Under the pieces are notes generated by a model. It searched no databases. It saw only the letters and a program-made list of their open reading frames with translations, and was not told the DNA's origin. Below, one piece after another: positions 1 through 9,410 of a stretch of 64,000 bases of DNA. The DNA comes from Chaetoderma sp. LZ-2023a (lineage: Eukaryota; Mollusca; Caudofoveata; Chaetodermatida; Chaetodermatidae), in assembly GCA_034401795.1 (NCBI GenBank), contig CM067371.1:81736628-81800627 (forward strand). Direction: 5' to 3'. Every line of letters starts with the position of its first letter. Position 1 is the stretch's first letter. Made by a program: the position numbers and the translations under genes.

Positions 1-266
1 GATTTTGGACCATAGTGGTATGCCTCACGCTCCTAGTGCACCATTTATTTTTTGGCCATTATCAGCATTCATCCATCATGGTGTGTCAAAATGGTGATAA
101 TTGGGGATGGTGGCTGAGGGGTGAGAAGGGAACATGAAGAAATAATAACAATTTTTTTTTACAAAATAAATGTATGTTTTATTGACACGTGCATTTTTAT
201 GATAAATATTAGCGACATTTATTCATGATAATTAAAAAGAAAACATAGTACATAAATAATTATACA
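1..266. other. Flank 3' of the Polinton protease gene
   Basis: AT-rich stretch with no open frame that I can support. On the minus strand, two AATAAA-type poly(A) signals (218-223 and 178-183) follow the protease stop at 267, as expected for the 3' end of a minus-strand transcript. I do not see a terminal inverted repeat matching the far side of the element near 12 kb, so the true left end of the Polinton may lie outside the window or have been lost. Confidence 0.5.
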
Positions 267-719
267 TTAAACATGATCATTTTTTCTGTTTCTGTTTCTT
301 AGCACCCATAATATGTGTTTTATTTGTACACCTCTCGAATGATGGTATAAGAAATATACACAATAATATCCGCAAGTTGTCATCATGGCTGGTTGAACAC
401 ATTCATTGTTGAAATAATAAACATGCACATGGTGTCCATTTTGTACATTTGATATCATTCTTCCATCAGAAGGGCGTCTTCCATAAGGATCAAAGTATTC
501 AGCATTTCCATTTCTAGTGTAATAAACTGCCACCCAATGTTGTCCGGATTTATTACTGCGATGCATGTTTATTACTAATGAATCCGGGTGATATTTAATA
601 TGTGCGGGTACATTGTCAATTGAAAAAACACCGAGAAAGTGTTCACACATTTTATTGTTGCCAACTAAAAGATACTCTATTTCAAATGTATTCAACAAAT
701 TTGTTAATAATCGGTTCAT
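267..719 (-). CDS. Adenain-like cysteine protease of a Polinton
   Basis: Open frame of 150 residues. Polinton/adintovirus proteases of the adenain family process capsid proteins. Visible hallmarks in order are the catalytic His in SGQHWVAVYY (about residue 61), the acidic residue in EYFDPYGRRP (about residue 77), and the nucleophile region MMTTCGYYCVYFLYH (Cys about residue 117), followed by a basic tail. The usual Gln before the Cys is present as CVQP. The ATG overlaps the stop of the upstream major capsid remnant (ATGA at 719-716), the tight packing expected of a polycistronic viral block. Length is near complete for the family and there are no internal stops, so this is the best preserved gene of the element. 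Whether it is still active cannot be judged, since its substrates next door are broken. Confidence 0.85.
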   Translation of the reverse strand: MNRLLTNLLNTFEIEYLLVGNNKMCEHFLGVFSIDNVPAHIKYHPDSLVINMHRSNKSGQHWVAVYYTRNGNAEYFDPYGRRPSDGRMISNVQNGHHVHVYYFNNECVQPAMMTTCGYYCVYFLYHHSRGVQIKHILWVLRNRNRKNDHV

Positions 720-1443
720 ACGTTAAATTCTGATCCAATTTCTATTGTGTTATCAAATTCAGCATAGCAAATTACATTCGTTGTAGCGGTAAGTGTTTGA
801 GCAACATGGAAGACCACTCTTAACGAACCAGTGTGTGTAGGGTAGCGATGTTCTGCATCAGCTAGATCTGGCGTAAAGGCCTATGTGAATAAGGTGTTTC
901 CATGTTTGACCTGTGACTTATTTATCAGGTAGCCTCAGTCTTTGAATAATGCCCCAGTACTGCTGAATAGTGAGAAATAAGCAAAGGGCATATTGGCGAT
1001 GTTGTAACCTCTTCTCCATTTGTATAAGATGTAGCATAAGTAGTGTTATTCTTATCAAACTTGAACATATCACTGCCATAATTTAGTAACATCTCAAAGT
1101 ACGAGCGGTAAGCATAATTCTCGTTCGAGTCACTGACATGCTTTCCATTGAAAAAAACATCCACTTTCGAGAACATCGTATACAAAAGATTATTAGCTGG
1201 TGCTATCAGGTCATTCGCCTCGAGTGTCTTCTCATCACCATTTCGATCCAGCTTTACTAGCTTAACTTTAATCGAAAGATAAGATTGCGTGAGATCTAAA
1301 TTTCTATCAGCAGACCCACTGACGTAAAACTCGATTGGTCCACTATCTGATAAACTAGATACAGGCTGAAATGATGTAGTTCTTTGATACAGAGTGGTAT
1401 TGAATATCAGGAAATGTCCACTGACATATATCTTTCCCTCCAT
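716..1443 (-). pseudogene. Major capsid protein remnant with internal deletion
   Basis: Two separated pieces of one double-jelly-roll capsid protein, the Polinton family often labelled F54H12.2-like. The N-terminal 172 residues (925-1443) carry SLSDSGPIEFYVSGS, a SKVDVFFNGKHVSDS strand and YAYRSYFEMLLNYGSDMF, all typical of the first jelly roll. The C-terminal piece (716-881, another frame, starting after a stop) reads AEHRYPTHTGSLRVVFHVAQ and ends VICYAEFDNTIEIGSEFNV, the usual C-terminus. Family members are roughly 500-650 residues long, so several hundred central residues are gone. The stop overlaps the protease start. The gene follows the minor capsid remnant by a few bases. I read it as dead. 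The major/minor assignment rests on remembered family features and is less certain than the capsid identity. Confidence 0.7.
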
Positions 1444-1448
1444 CTGTA

Positions 1449-2262
1449 CTAGGAATGGGTATCACTCTGAGTAGCTGTGCGGAAGTATCGCTTACCACAC
1501 CGTGTGGTCGTAGGACCACCTTCACGATTTGAACGAAATGATTCTTTAAAGTCTATAGGTCCCATATGTATTTTTCCTCCTTCGAATCCAATTAAATTTG
1601 CTACTTCTCCACCTAATCGTATAGCGTAATTATCTTTAACTGTGAGAGAAACGAGATTCGCGAGATGCAAGTAAAAATTAAAAAAAAAGATTTGGGTGTA
1701 AATCTTGTCTTGCTCTCTATCTGTCCATTTAGATAGTCTACCATATTTTTCACTGCATAGTACCCTTTCGGCACGCTGATAAATGGAGCGTTTGTTTGAA
1801 CATAATAATATTCGCTTCTACGTGTACATTTTTTACCGACATTATTTTTTCGATCATTTTGCACATCTTTTCCCTGATCATTTCGTGCCCATTTTCCCCA
1901 ATCGGCAGGATGTGGATTACCGAAACCATCTTTTAAAACTAACGGAAAAGTTGTTGTCTTTTTCTTTTCTATTTCTAATGCACTAGCGTCATCTTTGCTA
2001 ATTTCTTCTGTCGCATCGCTACCTTTCTTCTTCTTCTTCTTCTTCTTCTTCTTCTTTATCTTGTTCTTAGTAAATGCATATATTTTCACAAAACTTTCCT
2101 CTGCAATAGTAAGCTAACTCCTCGGATACAGCACACTCGAGAGGCCCACTTCCCATTCACCATCTAATGTTAATGGAGTTTGCAGATGAGTTCTAAACTC
2201 AGATATCTTATTGTCTGGAAAGAACTGGGTACTGCTATTGCTCGGAAGTGTTATGTAACATT
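1449..2262 (-). pseudogene. Minor capsid (penton-like) protein remnant
   Basis: Coding relic in at least two frames. The N-terminal part (2262 to about 2090) has the LPSNSS and TLDGEWEVGLSSVLYP signatures of the Polinton single-jelly-roll minor capsid protein and is cut by an in-frame TAG near 2115. It runs in frame into 1613-2089, which contains a lysine run coded by a (CTT)n microsatellite (about 2022-2057), then FISVPKGYYAVKNMVDYLNGQ, the conserved 'GYY...DYLN' segment. A frameshift then leads to 1449-1670, with LTVKDNYAIRLGGEVANLIG. The remaining C-terminal half expected for this roughly 400-residue family is absent. The lysine expansion sits where related proteins have ordinary loops, so it is probably microsatellite growth after inactivation. 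Position between integrase and major capsid fits Polinton order. Confidence 0.65.
2022..2057. repeat. (CTT)n microsatellite inside the capsid relic
   Basis: About eleven CTT units, read on the minus strand as an uninterrupted lysine run in the minor capsid relic. Confidence 0.9.
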
Positions 2263-2521
2263 GATCCTTGTTCATTCTGAGTTGAATGATGTATGGATGT
2301 CTTTATGCATGGACTAGGCAATATATATCCTAGACATCCACTCAAAAGTGATATCCATATGCCTGATTGCCCATTTTGTATACTCAGATTCATGATACAC
2401 TTAATGATTACGATATAAATTATTATAATTTGAGCTAGGTAAACTATTTCTTCTTTCGGTACTTGCGAACCCATCATTCGCCACATACCCTGATCCGATC
2501 TCTCTATATATTCATCGATTG
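2263..2521 (-). other. Unassigned stretch between capsid and integrase relics
   Basis: An 83-codon open frame (2235-2486) with an isoleucine-rich middle lies here. I do not recognise it. It overlaps the start of the capsid relic in a different frame, so it may be decayed linker rather than a gene. Confidence 0.3.
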
Positions 2522-3600
2522 TTAATGATGTGTAGTACTTAGTTCATTAACCCACATGTTAAACTTAGCCGGGTAACCGAGCCACTTTACCAGATACTCG
2601 CGTTGTCCCTTTTTATTTTTTCTACTTTCAAGTATTTTTTCCACCGAGTACTCTTTATCATTTTCTTGTATCACTTGCTGTATCTCATCACGATAAAAAG
2701 TACCAATAATTGGGTCGTCATCATAGTCTTCTAATTTATATAAGTATGGATATTTGTCTGTAAGTACCTCGCATACCTTAAACGATTCCCTACTCCATTG
2801 GCCATGGTATACTTTTTCAAACGACATTTTTGCTTGTGATATTCTAACATGGTCGCCTTGAGTAGGACTGTTTTTGGATTTGGTATGTTTCTTCGTCTTC
2901 TTTCAATATATATTTCTCCATGCGATTAACTCAGTACTATGGTCGACTTCGGAAGGAGTCATGCGTGTGCTGGAATGTGTGGTGTTATTGTACACCGTGA
3001 CTGAACTAGGTAATACATCGATATACTTTCATGTATTCTTATGCATCATGTATCTGTATATTCGACCCTTCAGTGTGCGTTGAAAATGCTCTATCATTGC
3101 CTCTTTTGTTTCATTTTGAGAAGTGTAGAAATGTATTCCATTATCGTTCAAATAGTTTTTCATTACACGGTTTATGAACTCGCCCCATTTGTCTGTTTGA
3201 ATAGCATGTGGACGGCGTTCATCACACTCCAATATTGTTTCTAACCCTTTCTTCACTGCAGAAGATGTTTACTAAACAGGCATTCCACCCATGCGTATTT
3301 TGAAAGGGCATCAACTATGCATAGCAAATATAACACGTTGTTGTTCTCTTTTGCCAGCATACCCATCGAGCATAGATCTGCCTGCCATAGTTCATCAACA
3401 GCTGAACCTCTTATTTTTTGCCTATCAAACTTTGTTCTCCACGGTCTGTGAAGCGTATATACGTCTTGGTGTTTTAACCATTTGTCGATATAGTTATGTG
3501 GTATTTTACCCTTGAATGCATTATATAGCTTTTCTTTCCCTCCAAAAGATGCGTAATGTTTCGGATCAAAATATACTTTTGCCAATTTAGCATCATTCAT
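2522..3600 (-). pseudogene. Polinton integrase with C-terminal chromodomain, frameshifted
   Basis: Retroviral-type (RVE) integrase in three frames. The piece at 3253-3600 has ELWQADLCSMG (first catalytic Asp) and CIVDALSKYAWVECL. The piece at 3029-3256 has HAIQTDKWGEFIN (second Asp) and KEAMIEHFQRTLKGRIYRYM (catalytic Glu in the EHF motif). A short stretch at about 2850-3000 holds HSSTRMTPSEVDH, the usual post-core segment. The piece at 2522-2827 has a YHGQW/SFKV barrel and then YSVEKILESRKNKKGQREYL, a chromodomain ending near the stop. All three DDE acidic residues are present, so the fold was functional, but at least two frameshifts now separate the parts. The chromodomain normally directs integration to modified chromatin. 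It lies between the conserved 231-residue protein and the minor capsid relic. Confidence 0.85.
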
Positions 3601-3603
3601 GAC

Positions 3604-4340
3604 TTATCTAAATTTACCCACACTGGAATTGAATGTCCCTATTTTCTTTCTGTTGTCCGCTAGAGAACTCTTTCTATGTATTCTTTTACTCATGGGCGTA
3701 GGCGTGTACTCACTGGTGCTATCATCCCTTTCTGTGCCATTATATATCTGTCTCATTGTTTTCTCTTGGCCTACAAATCTATGAGGTATGTTTAGGTCAC
3801 GTAGCAGATTAAAAAACTTTCCCTCCACTTTATCATGCATACCAGCAAAAAGATGGTTTCGTCCATGCACTACGGTGTTTGTAAGCAGGTCAAGTACATA
3901 ACTTTTTGGAAAAAACGTACCCTCTATTGCCACTTCGGCCAGGTCAGTAACGTTAAAACGTTCAGGAACCATACGTAAAATATCAATTACTCCACTGGCT
4001 TTCATCTTGTATGGTTTTGGTAATCCGCTCATTGTACATTCAAGTATTTGTGTGGGCAGCGCATCATGGTTGGTTATGGGTTGCAGAGGTATTGGTTGAT
4101 ATTGCTGTCCTTGCATTTGCTGATAGTAGTGCCTATACTTACCCAATACTTGTGAATACGATTTTGCATTTTCATTCTCAGTCAGATCATGTCCAGCTAA
4201 TATATTGGATATCTCGTTGTTAAGACTAATAGCTTTATGTGTTGATGGATCTGTGTGTAGCAAAGATATTTTACCCTGTTCATTTAAATTATCTATCAAT
4301 TCGTTAGGACTAGCGCCATTTTACGTGTATATTCCATCAT
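3604..4340 (-). pseudogene. Conserved Polinton protein next to integrase
   Basis: The main frame (3604-4299, 231 codons) begins MIDNLNEQGKISLLHTD and contains ILAGHDLTENENAKSYSQVL and YRHYYQQMQGQQ. Its second half has LPKPYKMKASGVIDILRM and ends in a basic tail. A family with this N-terminal region (a KMxLV start, a linker, then a short helical 'YxxVLxxYxxY' region) sits next to the integrase or capsid genes in many Polintons. Its function is not established and a virion or core role is only an inference. The start codon is most likely ATG at 4340, two bases after the upstream stop, because the family signature begins there, but one indel around 4308-4316 separates that short leader from the main frame. 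Confidence 0.55.
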
Positions 4341-4341
4341 T

Positions 4342-4707
4342 TCACGTGAACAGTTTGCCAATTAATAGTGCTAGCGTACCGATCACCGCTGGTAATAAGG
4401 CTCCTAAAAATTCACCTGTTTGTAGCAATTTTCTTTTACATGCGTATGGCACTCCGCGACCAGTCAGCGTACACATTTTCCTTTTATATTTACTCAGCTG
4501 CTTGTATCATGATTTAGTGAGATGAACAGTCCCACGTAATATGTTTAGGCATGATTCGCATAGTACATCCACCAATTCGTTCGAACACTGTTTGATTACA
4601 TCATTTCTGATTGAAGGCTTTACTTTATCCAAATAGTGCAGCATAGGTAAATGGCGTTCCATTTTACGTGATGCCATTTTTCTTAGGTATGTAAACATAG
4701 CAGCCAT
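4342..4707 (-). pseudogene. Small basic Polinton protein with one in-frame stop
   Basis: The frame opens MAAMFTYLRKMASRK, continues through LVDVLCESCLNILRGTVHLT and meets TGA at 4507-4509. It stays in the same frame to 4342, with a Lys/Arg-rich segment and a hydrophobic tail (GALLPAVIGTLALLIGKLF). The 'ECxxNILxGxV' segment followed by a basic linker and a Leu/Ile-rich C-terminus marks a small protein that accompanies Polinton packaging genes. The tail resembles a membrane-active or capsid-internal peptide, which is inference. It overlaps the end of the ATPase frame by 44 bases. With a single nonsense codon and no frameshift it is the least damaged of the broken genes. Programmed readthrough is unlikely given the state of its neighbours. 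Confidence 0.6.
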
Positions 4708-5304
4708 ACTTCCGATGAACAGATGAACATAGTCTGATATTGTCAGGTGTCGACTGTTTCAAATCTAGAAGTAGATATGAGTGAGGTTCGCGTGTAGCAT
4801 CCTTATATGATTTGATCAAATACTTTGCATTGCCTGGGTACATCTGATTAGATAAAGAACGAATAGATGATGCATCACCTGGATTCTTAACCAATACCAT
4901 GTAGTGACAGTTAACTGATAAGCCATGTTGATTGCGTGACTTGTGAAACAGATATTTTGTGACAACTATTACGCTACAATTCTCATGGTGAGAATGTTTT
5001 GTAAATAGGTCAGCCACATTCTTGTCGCATTTATTCATCAAATTGCCGAGTACCACCAATGTTCTGCAACTTCTGTCTAGCTCAACATTCACACCCTCTT
5101 TTAATTCAACTTCTTTCGCCAAATCGCTATACCCATCTTGCCACGCACCGTAGCAGTACACAATCCTCTGTGGAGGGGAGTAATGGCATAGGGATCTCTT
5201 ATTAGTGCTTTTATCATCTCGGTTTTACTGCACTGCGTTGGTCCATAGACAATTATAGTAAATGGGTGATGTAACACCGTATTGCAGTCAAGTGATGTTG
5301 CCAT
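4664..5304 (-). pseudogene. A32/FtsK-like genome packaging ATPase, degenerate
   Basis: Two overlapping frames (5101-5304 and 4664-5161) with a frameshift near 5130. The first has PFTIIVYGPTQCSKTEMIKA, the Walker A region. The second has RTLVVLGNLMNKC at the Walker B position, then DLFTKHSHHENCSVIVVTKY (sensor region), CHYMVLVKNPGD, NQMYPGNAKYLI and SYLLLDLKQSTPD, the full motif order of Polinton/NCLDV packaging ATPases. The Walker A glycine before Lys is Ser (CSKT), and the two acidic Walker B residues are replaced by Gly and Asn. Even without the frameshift, ATP hydrolysis would be abolished. Upstream is the repeat spacer at 5,305-6,473, the likely transcription start region of the packaging and capsid block. 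Confidence 0.85.
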
Positions 5305-5469
5305 TGCATCAGCACACGCATGTCCACATATGACTAAGGAGGTATACTCTCATGCATATATATATACCTTAGTAATGCGTGAATATGCGTGAACCGTCAC
5401 TATGGTAACACTATGATGTAATATGTAGTTACTCTTCTGAAAATACTTTATCAATGCTTACTGGTTAGC

Positions 5470-5870
5470 GAGCATTAAGAATATAATTGTGACGTCAGAT
5501 ACTCGAGACGTAACTTAGGAGAAATGCTATGATTGTGACATCAGATACTCGAGACGTAACTTAGGAGAAATGCTATGTCCATTTAAGAATATGATTGTGA
5601 CGTAACTTATGAGAAATGCTATGATTGTGATGTCAGATACTCGAGACATAACTTAGGAGAAATGCTATCATCATTTAAAAATATGATTGTGACGTAAAAT
5701 TAGGAGAAATGCTATGATTGCAACCTCAGATATTCGAGACGTAACTTAGGATGATTGCGACATAAAATTAGGAGAAATGCTATGATTATTACGTCAGATA
5801 CTTGAGACATGACTTAGGAGAAATGCTATGAACATTTAAGTGTATGATTATGACATCAGATACTTGCGCG
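5470..5870. repeat. 46-bp tandem repeats with CRE-like palindromes
   Basis: About eight imperfect units of roughly 46 bp, core GTGACGTCAGATACTCGAGA followed by CGTAACTTAGGAGAAATGCT. Some units are shortened and some are separated by a CATTTAAGAATAT linker. Many units keep the TGACGTCA (CRE/ATF-type) palindrome and a CTCGAG. The array lies in the gene-free spacer just upstream of the packaging block, so it may have been a promoter/enhancer or a replication element. Similarity of the core to the 3' part of the dispersed hairpin repeats (see 52,025-52,420) is visible by eye. Confidence 0.8.
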
Positions 5871-6147
5871 ACGAAGAAGAACAAATCCATGACAACTTTA
5901 AATAGACACAAAATAAACTCAATATTCGGTGAATATTTTACCATGAAATTGAACAAAACCATATAATGGCGTTTTATTTAAGTATGCTGAGGCGCATAAT
6001 GAAATGCACTATTCATCGTCAGCGTTACTCTATCAATCATTCACCTGCGCCATTCTTCTCTAGAGAATGCCTCATTCAAGTGAAAAAAAAGCTACCAGCG
6101 CATGCGGAGGAGGCGGGTGAGTGAATAGTGAGTCGCCAGTGACAGAT

Positions 6148-6193
<46 letters not shown>

Positions 6194-6473
6194 CAAGGTG
6201 CTAGTACTGAACAAGGGAAATCCGATTTTAAAGCATTTTTATTAATACTGACATCAATAATACATATCGTTACAAAGATACGATTATACAAAATAAAAAC
6301 AAATACGACATATTTTCCAAAGCTACGATTGATGAAAGAAAACAATTACTTATGTAATTTTTTTAAATATACATATATGATTTTATTAAAAATTATCTAT
6401 GTTTTAATGCTTAAAACCCATTTAATTTTAAATAAAACGAAATAAATTAATACGCACATAGAGAAAATATTAA
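5871..6473. other. Spacer with (GA)n tract
   Basis: No gene seen. It holds a (GA)n tract at about 6,151-6,189 and AT-rich DNA leading to the 3' end of the Cys-rich gene. Several AATAAA and TTTATT hexamers occur near 6,360-6,450, suitable as poly(A) signals for the minus-strand gene ending at 6,474. Confidence 0.6.
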
Positions 6474-6950
6474 TTATAGATATGGCAACAACATCTGTTT
6501 TTCATATATTACATCCACAATGTACCTATACCATTCCATCATACACATGCGGTATAGATCAGTACAATGTTCATATATATCGTAATGGCAGGCTAGTTGA
6601 GCACAATATTCAGCTTCATTCATTTCTAAAAATGCTGCCTCATTATACAGTTCAAAATTGTCAATTAGATTAAGGTCTACATCAATCCCTAAACAAGAAT
6701 GTTCACATTGACTCGAATGATTTACTAGACAACCGTAACAATCTTGCACATCAAACGAATGTATCTTTTCACACAGCATGAATGCGACTAATTTCTGGCT
6801 AATCTTTTGCACATGATCCGTAGGACAATAATGGTGTGGCTGACACATAGTCTTACAATAGTGACACAATTTGTCGGTATCATCATCGACGAGATTTAGC
6901 TCATCATCGCTTAAAAACTCATCGAGGTATATAGTGTCCATGTCATTCAT
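6474..6950 (-). CDS. Acidic, Cys-rich CYGC-motif protein of the Polinton
   Basis: Open frame of about 158 residues. The N-terminus is acidic (DEFLSDDELNLVDDDTDK), followed by CHYCKTMCQPHHYC, a possible zinc knuckle. The central DVQDCYGCLVNHSSQCEHSC matches a C-Y-G-C-x4-H-x-S-Q-x2-H-x-C pattern that I associate with uncharacterised proteins found beside PC4-like genes in animal Polintons. The C-terminal third is aromatic and acidic (YDIYEHCTDLYRMCMMEWYRY). The frame can be extended two codons upstream with GTG overlapping the PC4-like stop, but ATG at 6950 is the likelier start. No stop or frameshift is seen, so it is one of two apparently intact genes in the element. Zinc binding and a regulatory role are inferences. 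Confidence 0.55.
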   Translation of the reverse strand: MNDMDTIYLDEFLSDDELNLVDDDTDKLCHYCKTMCQPHHYCPTDHVQKISQKLVAFMLCEKIHSFDVQDCYGCLVNHSSQCEHSCLGIDVDLNLIDNFELYNEAAFLEMNEAEYCAQLACHYDIYEHCTDLYRMCMMEWYRYIVDVIYEKQMLLPYL

Positions 6951-6952
6951 GT

Positions 6953-7499
6953 TCACGCTTTTTCTTTTTCACACCGTAAAAGCACTGAGGCATTGGGGGT
7001 AAACAGCATGTCACTGCTCACGTCAGGAGGTGCATAAAAGTTAGGTAATGATGCCAGCAAATTACTCGCGTTCTGTTTCAATAATTCCCACTCATTGTCT
7101 TGCAGGTATAAACCGCTACGCGTGGGGCATGGTTCTGCCTCAGAGCAGAAAAAATAGCATATGTCAACACACAGAAATTCGTCACAGATAGAAATGCGAA
7201 CAGAATTGTCCAAAGAATATGTAAATAGTATGCCTTCTTTTTTGCGTGCACATTTTACCGCGTCTTCAAGATCGGGTATGATTTGTAACAGCGGTTTAAT
7301 TGCTACTATGCTGGGATATAAACCACGTTTAGTAGGATAACTGTCAGGATGAAACTATCATAGATTGATACACCACTTTTCACCAAGACGTATTGTTCGT
7401 GCTTTACGCAAATTACCAAGATCGCACCAAAACGCAGAGTGATTTAAATATTTAAAGCAAGGATCAGATGACATCCCGGAGAATGAATAATCATAGCGT
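6953..7499 (-). pseudogene. Protein with two tandem PC4-like modules
   Basis: The intact part (6953-7213, extending upstream in frame to about 7345) contains two copies of a PC4-type (p15 transcriptional coactivator, ssDNA-binding) pattern. That pattern is a charged strand, then P-T-K/R-x-G-L-Y, then an amphipathic helix. Copy 1 has TIRLGEKWCINL, a gap, then SYPTKRGLYPSIVAIKPLLQ. Copy 2 has RISICDEFLCVDICYFFC and then CPTRSGLYLQDNEWELLKQN. Two consecutive stops (TGA TAG, about 7356-7361) interrupt copy 1 in the same frame. Known PC4-domain proteins bind single-stranded DNA, so a replication or late-transcription role beside PolB is plausible. The stop abuts the CYGC gene, suggesting co-transcription. 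The start is uncertain; an ATG in GMSSDPC is one choice. Confidence 0.55.
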
Positions 7500-8044
7500 G
7501 AAACTGATGCATTTATATATTATTAGTAACAATAACGATCATCCGCACACTGTTTGAACGCCATCTGGTGAAAATACCATGCACACAATGGCGTACTGAG
7601 GGACACGTGTGTTACAATGACATACATAGATGCACTTAATTTGAATATATGGCACGCGTTTGTTTGATCAATAACGATCGTATTCACATGGAACAAACAA
7701 TGTCTTCTACCGCTCAATGCACACTTTATGAGCAATAACACGTACGACCAACTTTTAACCATTACACGACTGAGAGACTCATTACACTAAAGTCAATGTG
7801 TATTATCGCTAGATGCGCAAAATATCTGACTGTAAGTTCATGGTGGATGCCAACAACTTTCAGTCAAAATATTTTTGCAGTAATATAAGACTTGAAATGC
7901 GTGCGATAACTAAGCATAAGTTATGAATGAGAGAGACATCGATTAATGTAGCTTCACCCAATGCACTATGTCTATCCCATATTCGGTTAATAAACCCTTG
8001 CCAATTTCAGACATGAGTATAATTCTTCCCACATTAATTATGCA
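7500..8044 (-). other. Decayed stretch where the polymerase palm should be
   Basis: Only short open frames occur on the minus strand (for example 79 codons at 7523-7762) and I recognise none. Polymerase motifs A, B and C (DxxSLYP, KxxxNSxYG, YxDTDS) cannot be found by eye in any frame. The stretch is far too short for the fingers, palm and thumb of a protein-primed PolB, so a deletion has removed the catalytic half. Confidence 0.5.
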
Positions 8045-9358
8045 AGCTACACATAATTCTCACCATATATCCGCATGATTCAAATAAAGAAATGCGACAT
8101 TGAAGCGCAGAATATGCTTCTTCATAATGTCTGATCGCCATATGGTGTATATGTCATATCACGCTTATCACCGCAACAAGCAGACTCATGTCCGTGGAAT
8201 TTACAACCTAAAAACTCGAAAATAATATTTTCAGATACATCAATTCCATCTACATAATGTCCACATATTTTCTGTACACCACCATTTAGCGCATGCACGA
8301 TTTGGCGACCCTCGCATTGACTGACCCATTCCATCCATTCTACGCCCAAAATGCTATAAGCACATTTTGCTCTTAGTGCGAAATCAGGTAAAGTTTGTAC
8401 ACTCTCAGGTCGAAGCCATAAAGTGCGATAGGCCGCATTACATGCTCCTGCTAGCATTATCCCTGTCACAAATGGATTTTGACCATCCGTCGATTCTGAA
8501 AATTAAGTCTTAAATCTAGACATGGCTAACCATAAGACAGTTACATCATCATTACAATATTCGATTAGATTTTTATCAACATCGTACTGCTCGTGTCTAG
8601 ATATCTGGTCATTGTACCAGCGATCAAATTCAATTAATTCATTCGCATTCATATTTTGTGGACATAATATTTCCCTCTCAGGAAAGGGTAATGCCCCCTT
8701 ATGAACAGAAAGATTAAAAGTATCGCCCACCTTACGTAATGAAAGGGGAAAAAGGTTAATGGAATCAATAAACCAAATGGTGCCTACGTCAAATGAGAGA
8801 ACTGAACGACCGCGCATGATAATATTTGTAGGTTTAAGATGCAGGTTAGCGGTTTTGCAAATGCATTGAAGGAGTAAAAGAGAATCATAGGCACGTGCGT
8901 TGTGAGCGATCACCAAGTAGTCACAGAAAACATATTTTCTAGTGATACTTCTTCTGCCATGCATAGCCTTAACACGTGTCAACCAGCTAATGAACTGATC
9001 CACTGCGTCTAACCCATGAAAGCGAACTTATCAATAATTCATGCTTCGATGACATGTAGAGCAACCATCTTCGAGCGGTTGCTCGAAGCACGCATCACAA
9101 CATATGTTGGCAACCACAAGATTGACTTCATGCTCAGCTGGAATATTAGTATTGCTACTGTCGATAGGCGATAAATATGTTTCTGTATCATAAATGATGT
9201 ATTTTTGAAAATCTTCGTAACTACAATTGTCGGAATTCGTACACATAGAGCGTGAATGGGATAATGACAAAATAGGTTCTTCAATTACTTTATGATAACA
9301 CATATGATTTTCAGTAATGACATACTTTTCTTTACACGCGTGACATTTTGTCATACGG

Positions 9359-9410
9359 CATACGTGTTCATCATCATCTTTACGCATACGTGTTCATCGT
9401 CATCTTTACG
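9359..9410. repeat. 26-bp tandem duplication breaking the polymerase frame
   Basis: Two adjacent copies (9359-9384 and 9385-9410) of the sequence coding RKDDDEHVC, differing at one position. Since 26 is not a multiple of three, the duplication shifts the frame. It explains why the residue string appears at the end of one open frame and the start of the next. Confidence 0.9.
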
